From the NCBI RefSeq assembly GCF_028885435.1, contig NZ_CP118522.1, positions 806,001 to 870,000 of the forward strand: 64,000 nt of DNA, read 5' to 3'. This document shows, one piece after another, positions 31,378 to 43,570 of this stretch. How positions within the stretch are numbered: position 1 is the stretch's first letter; every line of letters starts with the position of its first letter. A model generated the notes under the pieces. That model ran no database searches, was not told the origin of the DNA, and saw only the letters and a list, made by a program, of their open reading frames with translations. Both the position numbers and the translations under genes were made by a program. The stretch is from Mesomycoplasma ovipneumoniae ATCC 29419. GTDB lineage: Bacteria > Bacillota_I > Bacilli_A > Mycoplasmatales > Metamycoplasmataceae.

Positions 31378-32619
31378 CTAATTAAAATAAGGTTTTAAAA
31401 CTTCTGGTATTGTTCAACTACCATCAGGGTTTTGATTCTGTTCAAGTAAAATCGCGACAATTCTATCAATTGCAAGACCAGATCCGTTAATTGTGTGCGC
31501 ATAAAGGTTGTTTTTTTCATCACGGTAGCGAATTTTTGCTCTTCTTGCTTGAAAATCGCCACAATAACTGATTGATGAAACTTCACGATATGTCTGTTCT
31601 GATGGAAGTCATGCTTCTAAATCAATAGTTTTTTTACTTGAAAATCCAAGATCGCCAGTACACAAAAGCACAGCACGATAAGGAATGTTTAGTAATTTCA
31701 AAATTTTAGCCGCATCTTGAACCACATTGTCAAATTCTTTCATTCCATCAGTTTCATTTGTTATTTTAACAAGTTCAACTTTGTGAAATTCATGAAGTCG
31801 GATCAAACCTCTTGTGTCTTTACCGCCACTTCCGGCCTCAGATCGATAACATTTACTGTAGCCAACAAGTGAAATTGGTTTTTCTAAGTCGATAATTTCG
31901 CCTTGATAATAATTTGTCAAAGGAACTTCGGCTGTTGGAATTAGTCAAAGATCTGAATTTTTTAGAGAATACAAATCTTCTGAAAATTTCGGAAGTTGAC
32001 CTGTTCCATATAGCGAATTTTCAAGAACTAAAGTATTTGGAACAATTTCCTGATAACCTGAATTTACATGAGTGTCAATCATAAAATTTATCAAAGCCCG
32101 AACTAATTTAGCCGCTAAATTTTTATAAATTACAAAGCGATTGCCTGAAATTTTTACAGCTCGTTTGAAATCTAAAATGTCTTTAGATTTACCAAATTCA
32201 TAGTGAGGCTTGATTTTAGGATCGATTTTTTTTGGTTGCCCTCAGTGATAAATTACTTGATTATCAAGTTCAGAATTTCCAAAAGGAACTGAATCATCAG
32301 GAAGATTTGGCACTTCAAGAATTTTTTGACTAACTCAGTCATCAAGTTTTTGTCACTCTGTCTCTAAATTTGCAAGTTTATCTTTAATCTGACTTACTTG
32401 GTTTTTCAAATCTTCAGCGTCTTTGTTTTCACGAACAAAAAGTCCTATTTGTTTGCTAGTTTTGTTTTTTTGGGCTAATAATTCATCAATTTCTTGACGC
32501 AAAGAGTTACGTTTTTGGGCTTTTTGATATAAGTCGGCAATTATAGAAATATCAAAACCACGTTCTGATAATTTTTTTTCAACAAAAGATTTGTTGTTTA
32601 AAATTAAACGAATATCCAT
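31378..32619 (-). CDS. serS: seryl-tRNA synthetase
   Basis: Charges tRNA-Ser. 413 residues with several TGA Trp codons. The N-terminal long coiled-coil arm ([25 protein letters not shown]) is followed by the class II core: motif 2 [29 protein letters not shown] and motif 3 near [16 protein letters not shown]. It follows eno at 17 bases and ends at the 31316 terminator. Confidence 0.96.
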
Positions 32620-32636
32620 ATTTTAAATTATTTTTT

Positions 32637-34019
<1,383 letters not shown>

Positions 34020-34078
34020 TTAAATTTATTGAATGTATTATTTGTAAGTAAAGATCAAAAATAATAACATGCTAAAAA

Positions 34079-34084
34079 TTATAT
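34079..34084 (-). promoter_or_regulatory. eno promoter -10 (TATAAT)
   Basis: TATAAT on the minus strand between rpe and eno. The leader is about 80 bases and AT-rich. Confidence 0.5.
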
Positions 34085-34141
34085 CACAAACTATGAATTT
34101 AACAAATTCTTAAATAGTAATTTTTGCTTCTTGTTTTAGTG

Positions 34142-34792
34142 TTAATTTAATAACTTTTGGATTTTAGTTTTATTTGGTTTTTGAGCCAAAAAAGTTCCCA
34201 CAACAATTACATCAGCCCCTGATTCAAAGACTTTTTTTGCATTATAATCTTTAATTCCGCCGTCAACCTGGATTAAAATGTTGTAATTTGACTCACGAAT
34301 TATTTTTGATATGTTGCTAATTTTTTGATATGTTTCTTGGATAAAATCCTGCCCACCTCTTCCAGGTTCAACTGACATTACCAAAATCAGATCTATTTTG
34401 GGTAATAAATCTAAAATTTCTTCAATTTTTGTCGAAGGTTTTATTGCAAGTCCTATTTTAATTTTTTCAGAGTATTTTAAAATTATCCTATAAATTTCGT
34501 CATAATTTTTACTTTCAAAATGAATTGTGACAAAATCAACATAGCCAATTAGTTCTTCAATTTGACTTTCAGGATCAACTGACATTAAATGAGCATCGGA
34601 AATAAACTTTTTTGATTTAGTCACAATTTTTTTAATTTCTGAAAGAGAAATTGCTGTATTTTCAACGAATTTACCGTCCATAAAATCAAAATGGAATCAT
34701 TTTATTCCAAGATTCAAAAAGGTTCTAACTAATTTTAGACGGTTATTTTTGCTAACATTCAAAAGTGAGGGGCTAATAATCTTTTTTTTCAT
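34142..34792 (-). CDS. rpe: ribulose-phosphate 3-epimerase
   Basis: Pentose phosphate enzyme converting ribulose-5-phosphate to xylulose-5-phosphate. TIM-barrel motifs: [25 protein letters not shown] (metal-binding His-Asp), [22 protein letters not shown] and [13 protein letters not shown]. 216 residues. It overlaps the rsgA end by 20 bases, in the gmk-rsgA-rpe order common in Firmicutes. Confidence 0.95.
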
Positions 34793-35630
34793 ATTTTTCT
34801 AAAAGATAGAGATAATTTTTATACCTAGTTTTTGAAATTATGCCGTTTTTTACAGCATTTTTTACTGCACAGTTTTCTATTTGCTCATGAAAATGAAAAC
34901 ATGTTCTAAATTTACATTTAGGCAAAAACTGGCGAAAAATTTCAAAAGAACTTTTAATTTGATCTTTGGGAATTTCATCGTAATTAAAGCTAGAAAATCC
35001 AGGGGTATCTACTATTTGAAAGTCTCCTTTTCCTATAATTTGGACAACTCGTGTTGTGTGTTTTCCGCGATTTAATGAAAAAGAAATTTCCTGAACCTCA
35101 AATTGTGTGCCAAACAAATTATTGATAAAACTTGTTTTTCCAACTCCACTTTGTCCAATGACAAAATTAAGTTTATTTTTAAGTTTTTCTTGCAAATCGC
35201 TAGGAATTTTTTTTTCATTATTGTTAATAAAAAAAATAGAATATCCCATTTTTTGATAATCAAGCAACAAATTTTTATAATCTGGCTCAAGATCAACTTT
35301 GGTAACTATCAAAATTGGACTAATATTTTTAAATTCAATCATTAACAAAAAAGTATCAAGCAATAAAGGTGAAAAATTAGGTTCTTTTAGGGAAACAAAA
35401 ATAAGCGCTTGGTCTATATTAGCAACTTTTGGGCGTTTTAGTCAGTTTTTTCTTGGAAGAATTTCTTTAATAAATCCACTAGGATCAAACTCAACAAAAT
35501 CTCCAACTAAAGGAGATATTTGTTTTTGTCTAAGTGATCCAGATCCTCTCAAAAGTGGATAGAGTTTTTGGGTCGATGCTTCAAAAACATCATAAAAACC
35601 CGCGATAACTCTAACAATTTGCCCCTTCAT
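34773..35630 (-). CDS. rsgA: ribosome small subunit-dependent GTPase A
   Basis: Late 30S assembly factor with a circularly permuted GTPase order: N-terminal OB-fold ([22 protein letters not shown]), then G4 (TKVDLE), then G1 ([10 protein letters not shown]) and G3 (DTPGFSSF). A C-terminal zinc site follows ([16 protein letters not shown]). 285 residues, one TGA Trp. Its start directly abuts the gmk stop (TAGATG). Confidence 0.96.
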
Positions 35631-36212
35631 CTACAGCTCTTTTATTTCTGTTGTTATAATTTTTTCAATTTCATCGACACATTGTTCTAAATTGTCATTT
35701 ACAACTTGAAACTTGAATAAATCCTTAATTTTAATTTCAGATTCAGCCTTTTTAAGTCGAAGATCAATTTGATTTGATGTCTCTGTGAGTCTATTTTCAA
35801 TTCTGTTTTTTAGGACTTCAAGCGAGGGAGGTAAAATAAAAATGGTTAAAATTTTATCTAATTGGTTATTTTTCTTATAGTTTTCAATAATATTTTTAGC
35901 ACCATTTGTGTCAATTTCTAATAAGGGAATGAAATTTTGCTCTTGAATATATTGAATTTGTGACTCTAGAGTTCCATAGTAATTATCAAGATGACAACTT
36001 CACTCAATAAATTCGTTATTTTTGATTTTTTCTTTAAAGGTTTCGTGGTCTAAAAAAAAATAACTCACTCCGTCAATTTCATTAGCGCGCATTTGCCTGG
36101 TTGTTGCAGAAATTGCAAGTTTTATAGGCAATTTATTGTTTTTTAATAAAATTGACTCAATTGTCCCTTTGCCAACACCTGAAGGACCTGAAATTACAAT
36201 TAGTTTATTCAT
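35631..36212 (-). CDS. gmk: guanylate kinase
   Basis: Phosphorylates GMP to GDP. P-loop VISGPSGVGKGTI near the N-terminus, SATTRQMRANEIDGVSYFF for GMP binding and, after a TGA, the FILPPSLEVLKNRI segment. 193 residues from ATG 36212; an in-frame ATG at 36224 inside the end of rsmD would add MKQK. It overlaps rsmD by eight bases. Confidence 0.95.
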
Positions 36213-36765
36213 CTTTTGCTTCATTATTAAATCTTAGGAAAAAAACAGTATTTTTAGCGTATTTTTTTGTTTTTTCAATTGAAAAAAATTTGGGAATTAA
36301 TTTAGAACCTAAATTAGTTTTGTAAATTATAATTCCAGATTCTTCTAATAAATTATTTTTTGCAATTTTTAAAAAACATTTCTTGGTAATTTCTTCTTCA
36401 GCATGTGGCGGATCCAAAAAAATAAAGTCAAACTTTTGCCCACTAAGATCGTTAAGCAAAAATATTGCGTTTTTATTAAATATTTCGTATTTTTTTACGT
36501 TATATTTTTTACAAAAATCAACAATATTTTGGTATGCCTGCTGATTTAACTCTGAAGCTACAACTTTTTTTGCCCCACGCGAAGAAGCTTCAAGACCGAT
36601 TGCACCTGTTCCGGCAAACAAATCTAAAACTTTTGAATTTGGAATTTCAAATTGTAACTGTGAAAAAATCGACTCACGACAACGATCAGACATAGGCCTA
36701 ACTACTGAAAATTCAGGATTTTTTATTACAGCACGCCTATAATTACCAGAAATTATTCTAATCAT
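36205..36765 (-). CDS. rsmD: 16S rRNA (guanine-966-N2)-methyltransferase
   Basis: 186 residues, class I SAM methyltransferase. MIRIISGNYRR and RPMSDRCRESIF open the protein, the SAM-binding loop is VLDLFAGTGAIGLEASSRGAKKVVASE and the catalytic motif is FIFLDPPHAEEE (DPPY type). It heads the rsmD-gmk-rsgA-rpe unit. The -10 (36779-36784) is so close that the transcript leader can be only a few bases long. Confidence 0.94.
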   Translation of the reverse strand: MIRIISGNYRRAVIKNPEFSVVRPMSDRCRESIFSQLQFEIPNSKVLDLFAGTGAIGLEASSRGAKKVVASELNQQAYQNIVDFCKKYNVKKYEIFNKNAIFLLNDLSGQKFDFIFLDPPHAEEEITKKCFLKIAKNNLLEESGIIIYKTNLGSKLIPKFFSIEKTKKYAKNTVFFLRFNNEAKDE

Positions 36766-36778
36766 AAATATTTATAAA

Positions 36779-36784
36779 ATTATA
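36779..36784 (-). promoter_or_regulatory. rsmD-gmk-rsgA-rpe promoter -10 (TATAAT)
   Basis: TTGG precedes TATAAT on the minus strand. It ends only 13 bases before the rsmD ATG, implying an almost leaderless mRNA without a ribosome site. Confidence 0.6.
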
Positions 36785-36792
36785 CCAAAAAT

Positions 36793-37473
36793 TTAAAAAA
36801 TAATATATGAATTTTTTTTTAAAAACATTTTTAAAATTTCAAAAATAGAATAAACATGGTCAAAATTGATTTTTCGCAAATATTCATCAAGCGAAAAATC
36901 GGCTCAATACAAAATTTCCAATTCCTTGACATTAAATCTAAAAAAAGGTTTTAAAGTGCGATGATAAATACATTCCATTCCACCATAAAAATCAAAATTT
37001 ACAAGCCTTTTATTGGTTTTGCAAACTTTACAACTAGTTAAATTGCTGATTCAACCGTTAATTTTAATTCAGTTAATAATTACATAAACTATTATCGCGT
37101 CTACATTTTTGTCATTTATTTTGGAAAAGGCGCTTTGAAAAATATTGAAAAGTTCAGAATCATAGTTATTTTCATCACTAAATTGATAAATTACTTTTCA
37201 AAACTTATAAATATTTTCGTTAGTTAAATCTAAACGAACAAGGCACTCACCCTTTTTTAGTTTAGATAATTTATTAGGATTTTTGGCCAAAAAAATCTCA
37301 AATTCACCAAGGCATCCGGGATTTAATATATAAATATTTTTGCTAGTTGGACGACGTACACCGAGTGCGACCATCTTAAGAATCCCGAAATTTGTTACTA
37401 ATTTAACTATTAAATCAAAGTCCCTAAAGTTAAATCTTTCGACAACTATCCCTTTAATGATTTTTTCAGCCAT
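36793..37473 (-). CDS. recO: DNA repair protein RecO
   Basis: Works with RecR (24656-25240) to load RecA. 226 residues: N-terminal OB fold (IIKGIVVERFNFRDFDLIVKLVTNFGILKMVALGVRR) and a C-terminal region with Cys residues (LTSCKVC) as in zinc-containing RecO. Sequence conservation is weak, as is usual for mycoplasma RecO. Several TGA Trp codons. Confidence 0.85.
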
Positions 37474-37595
37474 TTTCCGTTAAAACTTATTATATGGTAT
37501 TTAGGTTTAGAGATCTAAAATTAGTTAATTCTATCAAAATGAAATTTATTTTTAAGTAAAAAATGAATTCCTAAAATATTTTGATTATAAATATA

Positions 37596-37601
37596 ATTAT
37601 A
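37596..37601 (-). promoter_or_regulatory. recO promoter -10 (TATAAT)
   Basis: TATAAT preceded by GTGG on the minus strand (extended -10 form), divergent from the lipoprotein promoter at 37718. Confidence 0.55.
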
Positions 37602-37717
37602 CCACAAATTAATTTTTTTTTATTGATTTGTCATTTTTTTTATTCATTTTTTTTGATAATGCTTCAAAATTGGCGATTAAACAAATGGTTTAGCTTAAAA
37701 ATTAGCCTTTTTTATGC

Positions 37718-37723
37718 TATAAT
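37718..37723 (+). promoter_or_regulatory. promoter -10 of the DUF31 lipoprotein gene
   Basis: ATGC followed by TATAAT. The leader (about 65 bases) holds a small GTTTG...CAAAC hairpin; there is no clear ribosome site before ATG 37795. Confidence 0.55.
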
Positions 37724-37794
37724 TTGGTTAGCAAAACTTAATAAAAATGTATAAGATTTGAATTTAAGTTTGTAAAAATCAAACGGTTTGGTTT

Positions 37795-40392
37795 ATGAAA
37801 AAGCTTAGTAAACTTATTTTTTATAATCTGTTTTTTGGCTCAATATCAATAATTTTATTTTCAGCGTGCAATGTAAACAATGATAAATTTGATTCAAAAG
37901 AACAAATTAGTCCTAAAATTCATGCAAAAATTGAGAACCAACAGCAAATTAGTCTTGATGATGTCGATTGGAAAAACATTAACTTTGAATATGACAGCGA
38001 TAAATACAATTTGCAAAAATTGACTTTAAATAAAAACTTTGAACAAAATTCGTTAACAGTTAATGTTTTGCTTGTTGATACTAAAAAGCAACTTTCAATA
38101 CCAAAAGAGTTTGTTTTTACTTCGTTTTTAAAAGTAAAAGACAAAGCGCCAGAACCAAATTTAGATAAAGTTCAAAAACCAGTTAAAGAAGAAAAGGCAA
38201 AAAAAGTTGAAAAAAGTCCTAGTTCTCAGCCTGATTTTTCTAAAACTAAAATACAAAAAATTTTAAAACCACCTAGCTCTAATAAACCTGAAATTACGAG
38301 AATTATCAAGTCTGAACAAAAACCAAAATCACAAATTGTTAATAATTCTAACCCAAAAATCAATAATGTTCCAACTAATAATTCCCCTATTAATAAAGTA
38401 AATTCAAGTCAATTTCAAACTGTAAATTACAATACAAAAACTTATAACCCACTTTTTGAAGCAACTCCAAAATTAAAATACACAAATAAAATTTACAGCG
38501 AATCACAAAATCCTGAATATTTTAAAGATGCTCATTATTTTGGCAAAGATTTTTTACTAAATCATTCAGTGATGCAAATTATTCAAAATACACCAAAATA
38601 TCAAACTGGAGTGCATAATTTATACACTTTTTTGTACAATGGCGATAATAATCAGCCAATTAATTTTCTTGATCCAAATGATCCAAATAGAAATAAAAGA
38701 TTCTGAGAATTAGCAAAAAATGTCGGTCATTACGGCGATTTTGGTAAAAACAATGATGAAAAATTAATGTTTTATAATCGTGGTATTTCCTATAATGGAA
38801 TGGCTGAACAAATATATCTTCCAAAGTTTTCTGAGGGTGAATCTTCGGGAGCTTTAAGTAATTCTGAAAATCTAACAGAAATTGTCAAAAAAAATCCTTT
38901 TGGTTTTTTGCCGTCCAATTTAAGTCAGTTATTTTATTACATGAAAATCGATGAAATTGGCAAAATTTTTAAAATTTCTAATTTAAAAAAAGTTAGTGCC
39001 AATTTTGATGATAAAAAAGGCCAAATTAGTATTCTGTTTGAAAGTGGTGATGGCAAAAAACAAATTTGAAAATCTAATCAAACTAATTCTAATTTAAAAA
39101 AAGATATTGACTATGAAAAGTTCATTTATGATCGCTCATTTAGTCTTGGAATTTACGGATTTAAATATTATCAAGATCAATTTTTTGGAAATAGATACGG
39201 CACTGAAGCTTTTAAAGAATACGGTACCGCCTGAGTTTTAGATAGAATAACAAATAATGACGCTAATTCTGATAGTTATGAACTTTTAGTTGGGACAAAC
39301 ATCCATGTTTGGAATATGCCACAAATTTTTGACAAAAGCATGTATTTTTTTGATGTAGATAACAAAAGTGAAAAATCAAAAAAGTGAAATGCTGGCTTTG
39401 TTAACCAAAACTATCAATTTATCTCTGAAGAAGATGCAAAAAAAGGCAATAAATTAAAGCCTTTTTTTACCGCAGCGCGTTCAGAGCATTTAATTTCAGG
39501 CAATAAATACGAAAATACATACCCAAAAATTAAAGAATATCCTGTTTTTGATGCTTATGACAGCTATTTAACCGCTCCATATTACACTCCGCGCTACAAA
39601 GTTGAGGGAATAATGGGTCATGATGTCGATGTTGGTCTTAAATATTTAGACAATTATAATGAAACCACCCGAGTTGGAACAACCAAAAACGGCGGTTCAG
39701 ACTTTGTTATTTTAAGACTGAAAATTAAAAAAACTGATTTAGAACATGTTTTACCTGAATTAAAAAAAGCGATTGATTCTGGTACTGAAAAAGATTGACA
39801 TATCGGTCTAGGTCGAAATGAAAAATTTAGTCCAATAAAAACACAATTTTATGGCGGATATCCAGTTGCTACTAGCGATAATGAAAATGGTGATTGAGAA
39901 AAAGGTGTAAATTTTAAATCTAATAAATCAACAGGTGGAATAATCAACACCCGATCACGTGTAATTAATGATAGTCTTTTTCATGGTCTTTGAGTTCCTT
40001 ATAATGATGCTGAAAATAAAGACTGAAATGCTAAACATGAAAGGTGAAAAAACTACCAAAAACCATTTCTTGCCAATTTAAAACACGGAATGCTAAAAAA
40101 GGTTTTAAATCAGCATTCGAATTTGTACACAAAAGTAAATTCTGAAAATAAATTAGACGCTCTTGGTCCTGGATCTTCTGGATCGATGGCTATTGATTCA
40201 AGTTTTAATTTAATTGGTATAAATTATTCCTATTCGACTGATTCAGAAAGTAACACTTTTTCAAATGCAATTTCGTTAATGGAGGGTCAGTCTACTTATC
40301 TTGATGGATTTAACGGTAATATTCGCGAAGATTTTAAGAAAAAATTACAAAAAGATGGGTTATATACAGTTAAAATTAATCCTAAATCCTAA
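37795..40392 (+). CDS. DUF31-type serine protease lipoprotein
   Basis: 865 residues with many TGA Trp codons. Signal peptide with lipobox LFSAC (Cys25), then a low-complexity Lys/Pro/Asn-rich linker (about 100-220), then a large domain with a trypsin-like triad in order: His504 in VGTNIHVW, Asp636 in NGGSDFVIL and Ser795 in GPGSSGSMAI. This is the layout of the mycoplasma DUF31 peptidases, which include the immunoglobulin protease MIP. The triad looks intact, so surface proteolysis of host protein is plausible; the substrate is unknown and no binding partner (MIB-like) gene lies nearby. Confidence 0.85.
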
Positions 40393-40499
40393 AAATTATC
40401 TTAGCTAATTTTTTGATTTAATAGTTTTTTGCCCTTTTTTAGATATTTTATTTTGAATTTTTGGCAAAATTCGCGAGAAAAAGTGCCAAATTTGCCCTA

Positions 40500-41035
40500 G
40501 TTTTTTGAGTAAAAACTACTAAAAAAAACAAATGTGTGATTTTTTAGTTTAAAACACTAGCAAAATCAATTTATGGATAAAATAACAAAAACCATAAAAA
40601 ATACAACTACTATTTAAACTCAATGTAAAAAGAAAACTCATTTTTACTTACATTGAGCCTAAAAAACAAAATTTGAAGTTTTGAAAGAGCCATAATTAAA
40701 AGGCATAAATTTGTAGATTTCTAAACGGTCAAATTTAAGCCATACCATTATATTTAATATAATGGATAATTCGCATTTTCTGATTTTTTTATGCAAAAAA
40801 CATAATTAATTCCCCCTTAATTCTAATCTCAAAATTTATTAATTCATTCTTAGTGAGACACATTATAACACAATTTTATTTTAGACCAAACATTTTTTTT
40901 TTTTTTTTACAAAAGGTTAATTTAAAAATAATAAAAATTAAGATTTTAGTCTCAAAAAACACGGATTTATGGCTATTTTCCCGTATTTATACTCACTAAA
41001 AAGTGATTTTTTGCCATCAAACTGGGAAACACTGG
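40500..41035 (-). mobile_element. short IS-related repeat element, copy 4
   Basis: The right end CATCAAACTGGGAAACACTGG stops at 41035; homology to the other copies is clear from about 40530. It has the conserved hairpin (40618-40657, with compensated arm changes), the minus-strand start-site region and the promoter TTGGTC/TATAAT near 40858-40895. I found no convincing flanking repeat. Sequence 41036-41320 is AT-rich spacer without a gene, with a GCTGTAA/TTACAGC hairpin right beside the element. Confidence 0.75.
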
Positions 41036-41327
41036 AGCTGTAAATCCAAAATTTTTTTACAGCATTTCTTAGCAAAATTTGACAGTTAAGTTCAAAATCA
41101 CATATTTTTGAGCTTAAATAAGGTTAGACGGTTGAATCTGGTTTTTGATAAATTTTTAGTATTATAATAAAATTTTTTGTCAATAAAAGTCTTTGCATTT
41201 TTGCTAATTTGGGTTAAAATGATACTTTTTTTAAAAATTTTAATAAAAAAGCGCTATTTTTTATATTTTAAATAAATTCAAATTCATAATATTAAATGAA
41301 TTTTTTAAAAAATAATTTTAAAAATGG

Positions 41328-41333
41328 TATAAT
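41328..41333 (+). promoter_or_regulatory. msrB promoter -10 (TATAAT)
   Basis: ATGG directly before TATAAT; TTGGAGAA is the ribosome site before ATG 41365. Confidence 0.6.
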
Positions 41334-41364
41334 TTGGAAATTAAAAATTTATTTTGGAGAAAAC

Positions 41365-41796
41365 ATGGAAAAAAACAAGAAAAAACTTGATCATTTAAAC
41401 GAATTACAATACAAAGTTACACAAGAAAATTTTACAGAACCACCTTTTGATAATCTTTATAACGATAATTACGAAGAAGGTGTTTATGTTGATATTATCG
41501 ACGGAACTCCGCTTTTTTTGTCTTCAACTAAATATAATTCAGGATCTGGTTGACCATCTTTTTGAAAACCTTTAAACGAGGACTCAGTTGTTGAAGTTCT
41601 TGATTTTAGCCACTCAATGACTAGAGTTGAAGTTCGCTCAAAAAATGCTGATTCCCATTTAGGCCACGTTTTTAATGATGGGCCTAAAGAACAAGGAGGA
41701 AGACGTTATTGTATTAATTCAGCTGCCCTTAAATTTATTCCTAAAAATGAATTAAAAAGCAATAATTTAGAGCATCTTTTAAAATACTTTGACTAA
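41365..41796 (+). CDS. msrB: peptide-methionine (R)-S-oxide reductase
   Basis: Repairs methionine-R-sulfoxide. 143 residues: [17 protein letters not shown] (with TGA as Trp), [34 protein letters not shown] containing the catalytic Cys and the HxGHVF motif. The zinc CxxC pairs of some MsrB enzymes are absent. Start chosen at ATG 41365 for its ribosome site; an in-frame ATG at 41296 precedes the promoter. It may help resist host oxidative burst. Confidence 0.95.
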
Positions 41797-41863
41797 ATTT
41801 TATTTAAAACAAAAATAAGAAAAAGTATTACTTTTAATAATTAATATTGTAAAATTTTAAATT

Positions 41864-43486
41864 ATGAAATTACTAAGAAAATCAAAATTAAACTTTTTAT
41901 TTTTTTCAGTAATTTTTTTATTTTTATCAAGTTGTTCAGTTGAGTCAAATTTACCTGATAAAATAAGTAAAGATATTGGTGATTCGCCAAAAATTGTTCC
42001 ACCACCTGAACAAGAGCAACCATCTCAACCATCTCAACCATCAAATCCAGGTCAAAATCCATCAAATCCAGGTCAAAATCCATCAAATCCAGGAATTAAT
42101 ACAGAAACCCAAATTGATAAGGGTAAAACTCAGGAAGAAAAAAAGAATCCGGTCATTAGTCAAAAACCTGATTTGCCACCCGCTGTTATACAAAACCCTG
42201 ATGTGATTGAAGAAAAACCGGGCATAATTAAAATAACAGATGATAAAAAAGGGTTAGAACAGCCCAAAATTCCATCTTTTACACCACAAAAACCAAGTGA
42301 TGAAGAAGAAATTGTTCCCCAACCTTTTGACCCAAAAAAGGAAGAAAAAGAAACTGATGTCCAATTAGCTCAATTAAAAGGTTATCTTTCAACTTTGCCT
42401 AGTTCATTTCGCATTACAAATCACATGCAAAGTTCATACCCCCTAACAATAATTACTGAAGGTAAAACTATTAAGAAAAATTTTTCTTATGTAAATTTTA
42501 TTGACCCAATCCAAGATTTGAACGATAAGTATTCTGTTAAATTAGATTTTTCTAACGCTGTTGTTGCTTCTACAGGCCCATCAAACCAAGAAAAACCTAT
42601 AAATAACGTGCTTTTATTTTTGCATCTTAAAGATAATGACTCAATTAAATCCTCAAAAATGGTAAGTCTTTTTTATAAACAAGAAGAGACATCAAAAATA
42701 AATTTAATTGCAAAGAAATTACCTGATGATTTTAAAAACATTTTTCCATCATTTTTAGCTTTTTCCTTGCTAAACTCAAAAAATGACGTTATATCCAACC
42801 CATTTTTTAATCAAATTGGTCATGTTTTAAATAATCGAAATTTTGGAGTCGGACTTAAAGATACTTTTGCCGAATTTAGCCCTGAAATTAACGATGATGA
42901 AAAAGAAAAATATGGATTTGATGTTGTTAGCACTCAACCTGATGATGAAAATGGAAAATTAAGACTTAATTTACAAATTTGAAAAATAGACAAAGATACT
43001 GAGATAAAAACGTTTTTGCCAAATAATAAAAGTCTTGAATTTTCAGGTTTAGCTAAAAATTCTGACAATATTTACCAAATCGAATTATCAGAAAAAGATT
43101 TAGAAATTACTGCTTTAAAAAATGATGTTAAAAAAACATTATTAGAAAGAGATTTAAAATCCAACTTTACTAAACATACATTTTTAAAACATTTATTAGA
43201 GCACTTATATATAAGGGTTAATGCTGAAATTAATAATAAGTGGATTAAATTATCTGAAGTTAAGCATAACAGATGACTTATTTTCCCGCAAATTCAGTTT
43301 GCAAATTTAGTTACTACTCAATTAATAGATAATTTAACTTTAGAAAAAAATGATAAAAAAATTACTTGAACCTTAGATTTAAAAACAGTTTTACTAAATA
43401 ACAATCAAATTTTGACCCCTAATGGCGAATTTTTGCTAGGTAAGGAAAAAATTCACAAAATTAGTGGCGTTCTTGAAATTAATTAA
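41864..43486 (+). CDS. proline-rich lipoprotein with small tandem repeat
   Basis: 540 residues. Signal peptide with lipobox FLSSC (Cys24), then a Pro/Gln/Asn-rich stalk (PSQPSQ, then PSNPGQN repeated), then a larger domain (about 170-540) with no motif I recognise. The 21-base repeat near 42040-42090 occurs about 2.7 times and could vary by slippage. The single-lipobox, stalk and globular layout is typical of mycoplasma surface lipoproteins. Several TGA codons are Trp. Confidence 0.8.
42040..42095 (+). repeat. tandem 21-bp coding repeat (PSNPGQN)
   Basis: Unit CCATCAAATCCAGGTCAAAAT, nearly three copies, preceded by two shorter PSQ repeats. Confidence 0.8.
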
Positions 43487-43570
43487 AAAAATTTCAAGTA
43501 AATTTTTTTAATTAATTATTTTTTCTAGTGGTACAATTTAATACAATTTTGAAAATTAAAGGCCAAAATT

